Assembly (NCBI RefSeq): GCF_900046475.1
Contig: NZ_FCOU01000012.1
Location: 255,924-319,923 of the forward strand
Reading direction: 5' to 3'
DNA: 64,000 nt
Origin: Collinsella ihumii
Lineage (GTDB): Bacteria > Actinomycetota > Coriobacteriia > Coriobacteriales > Coriobacteriaceae
In this document: positions 1 to 7,630 of the stretch, in pieces
Numbering within the stretch: the first letter of the stretch is position 1
Layout: each line of letters begins with the position of its first letter
The notes under the pieces: generated by a model
Databases searched by the model: none
What the model was told of the DNA's origin: nothing
The model's input: only the letters and a program-made list of their open reading frames with translations
Made by a program: the position numbers and the translations under genes

Positions 1-42
1 AATGGGCATGGTTCCAGTCGATGCAATAGGACGGGGTGCGTC

Positions 43-1080
43 ATGCCGTTTGCCATCGAACGCAACGATATCGCCAAGGTTCATGCCGACGTGCTGGTGA
101 ATGCCGCCAACGAGCAGCTGGCTCCGGGAGGCGGCGTGTGCGGCGCGCTGTTCGAGGGTGCGGGATACCAGCAGATGCTCGCGGCGTGCCGGGCTATCGG
201 GCACACGCCCACGGGAAGCGCTGCCGTCACACCGGGCTTCGACCTGCCGTGTCGCTGGGTCGTGCACGCAGTGGGACCGGTGTGGCGCGGTGGGGCGCAC
301 GGCGAGGAGCAGCTGCTCCGTGAAAGCTACCGTAGCACCTTCGCCGAGGTTGTGCGTCTAGGCGCCTCCTCAGTTGCGTTTCCGCTGATATCGGCGGGCA
401 TCTACGGGTATCCGATCCGCGATGCGCTGCGTATCGCGCGCGAGGAGACGGCGGCGTTTCTGGATGAGCATGATGACGTGCGGGCGACGCTCGTCGTGTT
501 CACGCGCGACGTCATCGTGCAGGGAGGCAGGCATCTTGCGGACCTGCGCGCCTATATCGACGATACGTATGTGGAAAGCAGCCCGCACATGCGCCGCCGC
601 ATGGATGAGGTGCCGCACCTGGATGCTTCCGCCATGGTTCAGATGGATGCCATGGTTGCGCCAGGGCGGGCACCCGAGACGGTGTTCGCCGGTGCCCCTC
701 GGGATAAAAACGAGCTGGCAGACCTGCTCGATCATCTGGACGAGCCCTTCTCTACAACGCTTCTTGCCCTGATCGACGCGCACGGCCTGACCGACGCGCA
801 GGTGTACAAGCGCGCGAATATCAGTCGGCAGCTCTTCGCCAAGATACGCTCCAACCCGGCGTACAAGCCGACCAAGCCGACGGCGGTGGCACTCGGTATG
901 GCGCTCGAACTCACCTATGACGAGCTGCAGGATCTGCTTGCCCGCGCGGGACTCACGCTCTCGCGCAGCAGCAAGTTCGACGTGATCATCGAGTTCTTCA
1001 TCATGCGCGGCGACTACAGCATCTTCGATGTCAACGAGGCACTGTTCGCATTCGACCAGCCACTGTTGGGATCTGCCTGA
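43..1080 (+). CDS. Macro-domain (ADP-ribose-binding) protein with C-terminal helical domain
   Basis: Residues 1-175 form a macro domain. The early NAANEQLAPGGGVCGALF stretch is the ADP-ribose-binding loop, and SAGIYGYP near residue 117 is the second ligand loop. The family binds ADP-ribose or removes it from proteins or O-acetyl-ADP-ribose. Residues about 225-345 are an extra helical region containing YKRANISRQLFAKIRS, which looks like a helix-turn-helix, so the protein may couple ADP-ribose sensing to DNA or protein binding (inference). ATG at 43 starts exactly at the macro fold. A VWA gene starts 99 bases after the stop on the same strand, so co-transcription is possible. The identity of the C-terminal domain is uncertain. 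Confidence 0.85.
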   Translation: MPFAIERNDIAKVHADVLVNAANEQLAPGGGVCGALFEGAGYQQMLAACRAIGHTPTGSAAVTPGFDLPCRWVVHAVGPVWRGGAHGEEQLLRESYRSTFAEVVRLGASSVAFPLISAGIYGYPIRDALRIAREETAAFLDEHDDVRATLVVFTRDVIVQGGRHLADLRAYIDDTYVESSPHMRRRMDEVPHLDASAMVQMDAMVAPGRAPETVFAGAPRDKNELADLLDHLDEPFSTTLLALIDAHGLTDAQVYKRANISRQLFAKIRSNPAYKPTKPTAVALGMALELTYDELQDLLARAGLTLSRSSKFDVIIEFFIMRGDYSIFDVNEALFAFDQPLLGSA

Positions 1081-1179
1081 CGCGTGCGCGGACGAGATGT
1101 CGCCTGGCGGTTTACCTGTCGCCTGCGGCCAGACGGTAGTCTTCAGGGTGTCAGGAACCTCGATGCCAAGGAGGCAACC

Positions 1180-1851
1180 ATGAGCAAGAAGCAGCAGGAC
1201 AAGCAGGGTCTTCGCACCGAGATCGTCTTCATCTTGGATGCGAGCGGGTCGATGAGCGGGCTGGAGAGCGACACGGTCGGCGGGTTCAACGGCATGATCG
1301 AGCGCAACCGCGAGGAGCCTGGCGAGGCGGTGGTGTCGACCATCATCTTCAACGATAAGAGTTACGTGCTGCACGACCGCATCGATATTCGGGAGGTGCC
1401 GCGCCTCACGCGCAGGCAGTACCGCTGCAGTGGTTGCACGGCACTGCTGGATGCGGTAGGCGGCGCCATCAAGCATGTCGACGTGGTGCAAGGTGTGCTG
1501 CCCGACGGCTACAAGGCGGACAAGGTACTGTTCGTCATCACGACGGACGGGATGGAGAACGCGAGCCGGCATTTCTCGTATGCGCAGATTAAGCAGATGA
1601 TCGAGCATCGACGCGAGCGGGGATGGGAGTTTCTGTTCATCGGTGCCAACATCGATGCGGGGGCGGAGGCAGAGCAGCTGGGAATCGAGCGCGATCGCGC
1701 GGCGGACTATCTGGCCGACGAGCAGGGCACCGAGGTGCTCTATGCTGCGATGGCATCGGCTGTGGCGAGCGTGCGCAGCGTGCCGGCGGGCGGGTCTCTG
1801 GGAAGCGCATGGCGCAAGGGCCTCGACGAGGACGTCCGCGCCCGCCGCTGA
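1180..1851 (+). CDS. VWA-domain protein with MIDAS motif
   Basis: A 223-residue protein that is essentially one von Willebrand factor A domain. The metal-ion-dependent adhesion site is intact: DASGSMSG at about residues 17-24, a central threonine, and TTDGMENAS near residue 125. It lacks a signal peptide or membrane segment, so it is probably cytoplasmic and binds a protein partner through a divalent metal. The start at 1180 is chosen over upstream in-frame codons because AAGGAGG lies at 1168-1174. It sits between a macro-domain gene and a metallophosphoesterase, which suggests a small nucleotide-signalling or stress group. The substrate or partner cannot be told from sequence. Confidence 0.85.
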   Translation: MSKKQQDKQGLRTEIVFILDASGSMSGLESDTVGGFNGMIERNREEPGEAVVSTIIFNDKSYVLHDRIDIREVPRLTRRQYRCSGCTALLDAVGGAIKHVDVVQGVLPDGYKADKVLFVITTDGMENASRHFSYAQIKQMIEHRRERGWEFLFIGANIDAGAEAEQLGIERDRAADYLADEQGTEVLYAAMASAVASVRSVPAGGSLGSAWRKGLDEDVRARR

Positions 1852-1934
1852 CGGGCGGCCCGCCGCGGGGGCGGGCTCTGCCATGGGGCGCCATGGGGGA
1901 CGGGTACAATTGGCAGATGAGGGAAGGGGGCTCC

Positions 1935-2645
1935 ATGAGCATCTGGGTCACCGGAGACATCCACGGCAGCATCGATATCAAGAAGCTGTCGCATCGCCGC
2001 TGGCCGGAGGGCCGGATGCTCACGTCTGAAGACCAGCTCATCATCTGCGGGGACTTTGGCATGCCGTGGGATGGTTCCAACGAGGAGAAGTACTGGCTCG
2101 GTTGGCTGTGCGACCGGCCGTGGACCACGTTGTTCGTGGACGGCAACCACGAGTGCTTCCCGTATCTTGCGGAGCTGCCCGAAAGCGAGCGGTGGGGAGG
2201 CAGGGTTCAGGTGTACCCCGATTACCCGGGCATCGTCCATCTCATGCGCGGCGAGGTCTACGATATTGACGGGGCGCGCATCTTCGCGATGGGCGGGGCG
2301 GCGAGCCACGACAAGGCGTGGCGAACGCCCGGTTGGGATTGGTTTGCCGAGGAAATGCCGCGTGTGGTGGAGCTTTGTGCGGCTGAAGAGCGGCTCGAGA
2401 CGGTCGGTTGGCAGGTTGACTACGTGGTCTCGCACTGTTGCGCCACGCGTATGCTCGACGCGGCGCTTGCGCGCACGCCGTATCCCGACGGGCGCGACAA
2501 GCCGGATGCTCTGAACGAATGGTTTGACATGCTGGAGGATCGGCTGACATATCGTCGCTGGTACTTTGGGCATTATCATGCGGACGCGGAGCTGGACGAG
2601 CGGCATCGGCTGCTGTACCGGGATATCGTGGAGCTGGGAAGATAG
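1935..2645 (+). CDS. Calcineurin-like metallophosphoesterase
   Basis: A 236-residue single-domain metallophosphoesterase. All signature blocks are visible in order: GDIHG at residues 7-11, CGDFG, DGNHECF, a histidine in VVSHCC, and FGHYHAD near the C-terminus. These ligate a two-metal centre that hydrolyses phosphoester bonds; the substrate is not predictable. The ATG at 1935 begins directly before the first motif (MSIWVTGDIHG) and has a purine-rich stretch upstream, so the in-frame codons from 1623 are rejected. It follows the VWA gene by 83 bases on the same strand. Confidence 0.88.
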   Translation: MSIWVTGDIHGSIDIKKLSHRRWPEGRMLTSEDQLIICGDFGMPWDGSNEEKYWLGWLCDRPWTTLFVDGNHECFPYLAELPESERWGGRVQVYPDYPGIVHLMRGEVYDIDGARIFAMGGAASHDKAWRTPGWDWFAEEMPRVVELCAAEERLETVGWQVDYVVSHCCATRMLDAALARTPYPDGRDKPDALNEWFDMLEDRLTYRRWYFGHYHADAELDERHRLLYRDIVELGR

Positions 2646-3197
2646 AGGGGGTGCTGGGTGGGTTCCTCCGCATGGTCCCCTCATGGCTCCGTCGTTGCTT
2701 TTCTGGTCGTCCAAGGCACGTGGGCCTTTGCTAAAGGGGTCCCGTATGCGCGCGGTGGGGAATCCGCACCGCAAAACCCCAGGATTGTAGGGGTCAATAA
2801 TTATTGAAATAGAATTTGGTATCAATTCCCGAGGTATTCAAGAAAACGGACAAATACGACAATGTTTCTGACCTGCTGTTTCTTTGGTGAGTCTGTCGAT
2901 GTTGGTCTTTGCGGGATGCTCGAAACGCCTCAAACAGGCCTTTATAGTTCAAGATTTGACACCAATTTTTTCTAGGTGCCTTCACGCACCTTGATAAAGC
3001 CTTTTATCAAGGTGCGGTTTCCCCTACGGGCGGATACGATGGGATTTTCGAGTGTCTTAGGGTATGGATTTGCCGGTGATGGGTTCGTTCTGCTCGTTGG
3101 GGCAAGCCTATTCCGCTGCCGCTTTTCGCGCCCGATCTGTGGCGGAACGGCGGGCGCGTATCATGTCCATAAACACCGGAAACCGGAGGTTGCGCCC
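2646..3197. other. Intergenic region with a perfect hairpin and paired TTGGTATCAA-type motifs
   Basis: No credible gene. Relative AT richness in 2790-2980 contrasts with the neighbours. It holds a TTGGTATCAA motif (2814-2825) and a variant inverted copy at 2956-2965 about 140 bases later, the same arrangement as at 37570/37723. A perfect 14-bp inverted repeat occupies 2985-2998 and 3003-3016 with a four-base loop; no T-run follows, so it is not a classic terminator. A Shine-Dalgarno sequence for the SRAP gene is at 3185-3190. Confidence 0.6.
2985..3016. repeat. Perfect 14-bp stem, 4-base loop hairpin
   Basis: Left arm 2985-2998 and right arm 3003-3016 are exact reverse complements around the loop GCCT. 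It lies about 180 bases before the SRAP coding start. It could be a protein-binding palindrome or an RNA hairpin in the SRAP leader; the absence of a following T-run argues against simple termination. Confidence 0.7.
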
Positions 3198-3815
3198 ATG
3201 TGCCAAAGAATGTGTCCGCTGAGCTTCGAGGAGGCCCAAGAGGTCCTTGCATCGCGCGAGGAGACGGGGCGTGCTCGCGTGGCGGCGGACGAAACGTTCG
3301 ACTCGGAGCGCGACGCGTGGCCCGGTTCGATGGTCGCCGCCTTTGTTCCCGACGAGGGAGGAAAGCTCGTCGCCACAAAGCTGACATGGGGCTTTGACGC
3401 TCCGAGCGGTTCGCGCGCCGTGTTCAATACGCGCATCGAGACGGCGTTGGCGCAGCTGCGCGACGGGCGCGGCATGTGGGCCGACGCCATCGCGCACGGG
3501 CGCTGCCTGGTTCCGGTACGGGCGTTCTACGAAAGCCATGCGACCGAACGGGTGAAGAGCGAGCGCACGGGCAAGCCCGTGCGTCGCCAGTACCGATTTC
3601 TCATGCCGGGAGCCAAGGCGTTTCTTCTTGCCGGCGTATGCCAGGACGGAAAGCTCTCGATCGTGACCTGCGAGCCCAATTCGGCTGTCGCGCCCGTGCA
3701 CAACCGCATGCCGCTCGTGCTGGGACCGGGGGAGTCAGCGGTGTGGCTGGGCCCGGGGTTCGAGGTGCTTGCAGACCGCAGCCACGTGCGACTGGTGTCA
3801 GAACCGGAGCGGTAG
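3198..3815 (+). CDS. SRAP-domain protein (HMCES/YedK family)
   Basis: A 205-residue SOS-response-associated-peptidase-fold protein. The hallmark residues are present: Cys2 exposed after initiator Met removal (MCQRM), the asparagine in FNTRIET, the glutamate in RAFYESH, and the histidine in APVHNRMPLVL. Family members crosslink through Cys2 to abasic sites in single-stranded DNA and so protect them. Catalytic Cys2 fixes the start at 3198; a GGAGGT ribosome-binding site lies at 3185-3190, and the upstream in-frame extension is therefore not coding. It stands alone, with no neighbour of obvious related function. Confidence 0.92.
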   Translation: MCQRMCPLSFEEAQEVLASREETGRARVAADETFDSERDAWPGSMVAAFVPDEGGKLVATKLTWGFDAPSGSRAVFNTRIETALAQLRDGRGMWADAIAHGRCLVPVRAFYESHATERVKSERTGKPVRRQYRFLMPGAKAFLLAGVCQDGKLSIVTCEPNSAVAPVHNRMPLVLGPGESAVWLGPGFEVLADRSHVRLVSEPER

Positions 3816-4072
3816 ACGTCATCGTTTCCGACGGGGCGCCAGCAGCCTACTCTTGATGCGTAAGTGGGGTGCTGCCTCAGCCCTCGGGTGGATGAGGGCC
3901 TTTCGGTCGGTACGAAGCATACGTATCGAATGTCATATGAGCCGCCTGTTAAGGGACCTCCTTTCGAAGTACTGAATAGAATGAATATTTCCAATATTTC
4001 CACTAAAACGAGGTCAGAGGACTAATTTGACGACGTGCGCCCATTTCTGCATATTGACAAGAGCCTCTCGAG
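3816..4072. other. Intergenic, weak hairpin, nothing clearly coding
   Basis: Contains a six-bp inverted repeat (3880-3885 with 3894-3899) followed by CCTTTCGG, at best a weak terminator for the SRAP gene. The part from 3960 to 4072 is AT-rich and leads into a fragment of an ATPase gene; no start or ribosome-binding site was recognised. Confidence 0.4.
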
Positions 4073-4504
4073 ATGGCGGCCGCGGCAACTGCGGGATACG
4101 CCTATCTGATTCAGCTGGTCGGCTACCACATCTGGCGTGCGGCGCATTTGGCGGCGCGCCGGGACGGTCGGATCGCCATGGAAGACGTCCAGAACGGTAT
4201 CGCCGCGGCAAGAAGGGAATTCGAGCGCGCGGTGCTCGAGACCGCCATTGCGGGCCTGTCCAAAACCGCCATGGAGTACCTGCTTGCAATGGCGCAGGAT
4301 GCACATGCGTCATCGACGACGGAGATCGCCCGGCGCATAGGCGTACCCTCCTCATCGCTGACGGCGACGCGAAGCATGCTGATCACGCGCCAGATCATCG
4401 AGTCGACAGGCCGCGGGTACGTCGGGTTCTCCACCCCGTTCATGCGCGACTACCTGCTGGCGAACCGTAGCGCGCTGCTGTCTCGGTACGGAGTTGAGGA
4501 GTAG
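4073..4504 (+). pseudogene. C-terminal fragment of an AAA ATPase (archaeal-ATPase/Orc1-like type)
   Basis: The translation begins inside what looks like the lid region of a large AAA protein (TAGYAYLIQLVGYHIW). It continues through a helical segment (ARREFERAVLE) into a winged-helix domain (TEIARRIGVPSSSLTATRSM, then a wing ending in FSTPFMRDYL). Intact relatives are about 350-400 residues and carry Walker A and B motifs upstream; neither is found here. With 143 residues, no ribosome-binding site and an unrelated AT-rich leader, this is a 5'-truncated relic. A small stand-alone DNA-binding protein is possible but less likely. Confidence 0.75.
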
Positions 4505-4566
4505 GGTCGAGGGCTGTCCCTGCGGTCAGCATGCGGCGGCTCCTGTCATCTGGGCGGGTATGAGCA

Positions 4567-5328
4567 CTATTTGCCCGGCGACGAGACTTTCCGGACGATG
4601 TAGAACACGATGGCGGATACCCCCGCAGTGACGAATCCCCAGCCGAGGCTCAACAAGGCGCCGCCGAGAACAAGCAGGAAGATGCCTGCGCCGTCAAGGT
4701 CGTCGGTCACGATGGAGTAGATGACGAACACGACGGTCGACACAAACCAGCTTACCGGGTAGATGGAGCAGAACAGCCCCTTGACGGTCCGCTCGCTCGA
4801 CAGGGCGCCGACGAGCACGGATGCCAGGATGGTCGCCGCCGTCGTGACGATGATGCCGACCTTCGAGGTGGCCGACACCGACGACGAGCCGAGCAGGGCG
4901 GGGTAGAAGACGACGCCCGCGCCGGCGAACATGATCCCGATGATGACGATAGCGACCATGGCGACCGTGATGCCTGCGCCGCCCCCGCCCTCTTCGGGGC
5001 TGCCGATGGGCGGGTGCCACCCGCGGACCTCTCCGATCCTCCGGTCGCGGGCATCGCGGACCGTCCCGTCTTCGCTGATCGACCCGATCTTCGTCCCGTG
5101 GGTGTACACGCCACTATCACGGGCGAGGTACAGGTTGCCGCTCGATGAGATGTCGACGACCTTCTCGCGTCCGCCCCAGCCCCGCTCGGCGTATATGCCG
5201 TCCGGCTCGATATCGCCGTAGTACGTGCTCGTGCCGTCGGACCGCTTGAGGTAGAGCCTGCCCGAATCGGTGATCTCGCCGACCTCGGTACCGAAAAAGC
5301 CCTTGTCGAGTACGATGCGCTTGGTCAT
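4567..5328 (-). CDS. Membrane protein with N-terminal beta-repeat region
   Basis: A 253-residue protein. Residues 1-135 contain short repeats around the pattern IGEIxxDGxxY (GEITDSGRLYL, GDIEPDGIY, VDISSSGNLYL, GSISEDGTV), as in 4-fold-type proteins that sense or coat surfaces. The rest has about four hydrophobic segments (about residues 140-165, 172-195, 200-222, 228-250). A GGGGAGG ribosome-binding site precedes the ATG at 5328, so the longer frame is not used. Convergent with the ATPase relic downstream and divergent from the ASCH gene. Function unknown. Confidence 0.75.
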   Translation of the reverse strand: MTKRIVLDKGFFGTEVGEITDSGRLYLKRSDGTSTYYGDIEPDGIYAERGWGGREKVVDISSSGNLYLARDSGVYTHGTKIGSISEDGTVRDARDRRIGEVRGWHPPIGSPEEGGGGAGITVAMVAIVIIGIMFAGAGVVFYPALLGSSSVSATSKVGIIVTTAATILASVLVGALSSERTVKGLFCSIYPVSWFVSTVVFVIYSIVTDDLDGAGIFLLVLGGALLSLGWGFVTAGVSAIVFYIVRKVSSPGK

Positions 5329-5567
5329 GGCGTCCTCCCCGGTGACGTTGCGTCCATAATACAACACCCGGCAGGGCCGGCTTCGGTCCTGTTGGAGAGG
5401 TCGGTCGGGCGGAATTGTCGACGCCGCTACCATGCCCGTTGGCCCAGCTTGCACTACGAGCGCGACGCCCCCGCTCCCGTTCACCGGTCCGTAGCTGTGA
5501 GCTAATCCCTTGCAAGAGACACCCCGGTACAATGAGCTCAACGGCCGTGCTGTCGAAGGGGTATCAC

Positions 5568-6044
5568 ATGGAAGCCATCAGCCTGTGGCCCGAGTGGGCG
5601 CATCTCATCTTCTGCGGATTCAAGTCGATCGAGGTGAGGACCTGGAAGATCAGCACGCCGCGCGAGCTGCTACTGTGCACGAGCAAGCAGAAGTACAAGT
5701 ATTTCCCGGGTGGCTACGCCGTGGGAATCATGAAGGTGGCCGACTGCGTGTCGTTTACCGAGGAGCATCTGGAAGGCGCGTGGATGCTGCCGGAGGATAT
5801 GCCCACGAAGCCGTCGTACGCCTGGATGCTCGACTGGTTCAGCCCCATCAAGCCGTTTCCCGTCAAGGGCAAGGTGAGCATCTACAACGTCGACAAGGAT
5901 CCCGAGGACTTCGAGTACCTGGACACCAACCGCGCCATCTACGACGCGTACCGCCCGCTGCTCCCCGAGCTGCCGAAGACCTATGAGGAGGCTCGCGCGG
6001 CGAAGGACTTTGGTGCGATGTTCATCTGGCCGGAGGAGGAGTAG
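5568..6044 (+). CDS. ASCH-domain (PUA-like) protein
   Basis: A 158-residue protein that starts directly in the ASCH fold: MEAISLWPEWAHLIFCGFKS with the conserved glutamate-arginine pair in IEVRTWK. It continues with CTSKQKYK and a G-x-A-V-G-I strand typical of PUA-like RNA or modified-nucleoside binders. ASCH proteins bind RNA or hydrolyse acylated nucleosides. ATG 5568 has AAGGGG at 5556-5561; the ATG at 5532 is an alternative adding 12 residues. Monocistronic, divergent from the preceding membrane protein. Confidence 0.8.
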   Translation: MEAISLWPEWAHLIFCGFKSIEVRTWKISTPRELLLCTSKQKYKYFPGGYAVGIMKVADCVSFTEEHLEGAWMLPEDMPTKPSYAWMLDWFSPIKPFPVKGKVSIYNVDKDPEDFEYLDTNRAIYDAYRPLLPELPKTYEEARAAKDFGAMFIWPEEE

Positions 6045-6180
6045 GGGACCGGCAGTTCATGTCCATCCGAAAACAATGGGATATGGCTGCAAGGCCATAA
6101 GACCATGTGCGCCATTTTTCCGCCGCTTGCGGTTTCATGGACCGTAGGCCTCATGACTGCTGATAATCTAAATCTAGCGA

Positions 6181-6225
6181 ACCCGCCAGGCCTCTCAACG
6201 ATGCACACTTGGCGGGTGTTGTTTT
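6181..6225 (+). terminator. Rho-independent-like terminator after the ASCH gene region
   Basis: Eight-bp stem 6181-6188 with 6210-6217, a 21-base loop and then TTGTTTT. It lies 137 bases past the ASCH stop. The loop is long, so confidence is moderate. Confidence 0.45.
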
Positions 6226-6329
6226 ATGTAGTTGCCGGAAGGAATACGACAAGCCATGCTAGCGGCATGCCCGCCTTGCCGCTGCTCACATATTCAGTTT
6301 TGTTCGAGCGGTAAAGGTCGAGAAAGTAG

Positions 6330-6638
6330 ATGAACATTATGAGCAGCCGTATTGAATGCAAAGACACCGTCGCTTTCCATCCCGGGCATTACGCCAAGGA
6401 GATCGTCGAGGATGCCGGTCTGACTCAGGAAGAGTTCGCTAAACGGCTCGGTACCACGCCGAAGACCTTGAGTAAGCTCCTCGGCGGCGGACAGCGCCTG
6501 ACGGCTGATTTTGCCTGGAAGTTGCCGAGGATGCTGGGAGCAAGCGAACAGTATCGGCTCAATCTACAGAGCATCTTGATGCTGTTCAAGCAAGAGCCCA
6601 GCTTGATGGGGGATTATAGAGCGAGAAAAAAGCCTTAG
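6330..6638 (+). pseudogene. higA: HigA-family antitoxin, N-terminal half of a decayed HigA-ImmA protein
   Basis: The 102 residues start with the HigA signature (FHPGHYAKEIVEDAGLTQEE) followed by a full XRE helix-turn-helix (FAKRLGTTPKTLSKLLGGG) and the post-HTH helix. No HigB toxin precedes or follows it. At 6700-6870, in another frame, lies a segment matching the C-terminal tail found in long HigA proteins fused to an ImmA/IrrE metallopeptidase domain, while the peptidase part itself is missing. The gene is therefore probably an internally deleted remnant, although the HTH part could still be expressed. A perfect 11-bp tandem duplication at 6657-6678 marks the scar. Confidence 0.75.
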
Positions 6639-6699
6639 GGTACTTGGTATTTAGACTTGCTACAGGATTGCTACAGGAAGAGTTTTCCAGCAGAGGGTC

Positions 6700-6870
6700 C
6701 TGCAAGAGGTTCGTATCGGCATGCGGTTTTCGCTCAGTGCGATTGCTAAGTTTGCTCAGTCAATCGGACGAGATTCGGGTATTGTGCTTGGCCGACTTCA
6801 GAATGACGGATTTGTGCGGTATGAGGACGCCTCGCTTGCGAGGTTGAGAACGAAGCATCTAATGAGGCGA
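6700..6870 (+). pseudogene. C-terminal relic of HigA-ImmA fusion
   Basis: The frame through ATG 6721 gives KFAQSIGRDSGIVLGRLQND and then LARLRTKHLM. This resembles the end of ImmA/IrrE-type antitoxin proteins, where a similar G-I-V-x-G-R-L-Q motif is found. It is out of frame with the HTH part at 6330-6638, and the connecting peptidase domain with its HExxH is absent. It has no ribosome-binding site of its own. Confidence 0.6.
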
Positions 6871-6890
6871 CGTTGGGATGCGAGCAAGTC

Positions 6891-6924
6891 GCCCGTGGTC
6901 GCTTTTGCTTTAGCGACCACGGGC
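6891..6924. terminator. Strong 13-bp hairpin between convergent genes
   Basis: Arms 6891-6903 and 6912-6924 are exact reverse complements with an eight-base T-rich loop. It lies just beyond the stop of the SIMPL gene, which ends at 6934 on the minus strand. No clear T-run follows on either strand, but position and strength fit a bidirectional transcription barrier. Confidence 0.5.
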
Positions 6925-6933
6925 GGTTGCGTG

Positions 6934-7584
6934 TCAGGAGGCTGGCTCAACGAGCCACCAATCGACATCGACATGGCATTCGATGTCGATTGGTTCGGGT
7001 TCAAACTCTGGTCCATCGTCAGAAGCGCTGGACGGTGCGGCAAAATCTGAGCACATGCGGAGGAATGGCCCGCCGCCACTTTGATAGCGAATTTCGCAGA
7101 CGCCTCCGAGCTCCATGCCCGCCGCATGAGCGAGTGTCTCGGCGCTGTGGCGCGCTCGAGCGACCGCCTTATCGATGAGGGCGTCTTCTGCCGACCGCTC
7201 ATTATCCAGCTCAAACGTTAGCCGGAGCGAAGCATGCAGCTTGCTATCGGACAAAGCCTGACAGATGGCGTGGATGTCGTAGTTTTCGCGCGGGATGCGC
7301 AGCGTGCCCCAACATGAGTAGTCGTAGCCGTCGATGATGCCCTTTTTGCCCGCGCGATGCGCATAAGACGAGTATCCAGAGAACTTGAGGTCTCCGCCAA
7401 GCCCAAATGTGGAGAGGATATCGATGGCCTTGCGCTGCTCGTTGGCAAAGTCATCCGCACATGCCTGATGCGTTTTGCACCTGTTGCCAAAGCTGATGGT
7501 AAAGAGGGCAATGTCGGGAACGACGGAGCTCTCCGCTGTTGCACCGACTCTGACGATGGGTTGTGGGTTCCTTTCGTCGGTCAT
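6934..7584 (-). CDS. SIMPL-domain (DUF541) protein
   Basis: A 216-residue protein. The N-terminal strand IVRVGATAESSVVPDIALFT is the typical opening of SIMPL proteins, followed by the helix in which a query variable pairs with itself (FANEQRKAIDILSTFGL) and a long C-terminal helix (ALIDKAVARARHSAETLAHAAG). Bacterial relatives are often periplasmic or membrane-linked, but no signal peptide is visible here. Monocistronic; its start is 46 bases from the end of the next gene (SLH protein, same strand), so read-through is possible. Function unknown. Confidence 0.8.
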   Translation of the reverse strand: MTDERNPQPIVRVGATAESSVVPDIALFTISFGNRCKTHQACADDFANEQRKAIDILSTFGLGGDLKFSGYSSYAHRAGKKGIIDGYDYSCWGTLRIPRENYDIHAICQALSDSKLHASLRLTFELDNERSAEDALIDKAVARARHSAETLAHAAGMELGGVCEIRYQSGGGPFLRMCSDFAAPSSASDDGPEFEPEPIDIECHVDVDWWLVEPAS

Positions 7585-7630
7585 AGTGCCTCCTTTTGCC
7601 GGATGAAAAGACTGACTAATGGTTGCGTTA

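Noticed and set aside
370-1884. 504-codon antisense open frame under the macro and VWA genes
   Set aside because: Mirror frame of GC-rich coding DNA. It has no family motif or ribosome-binding site, and is opposite two well-supported genes.
2985-3016. Rho-independent terminator for the metallophosphoesterase gene
   Set aside because: The stem is perfect, but it is 340 bases past that stop and lacks a T-run, so it is listed as a hairpin of unknown role.
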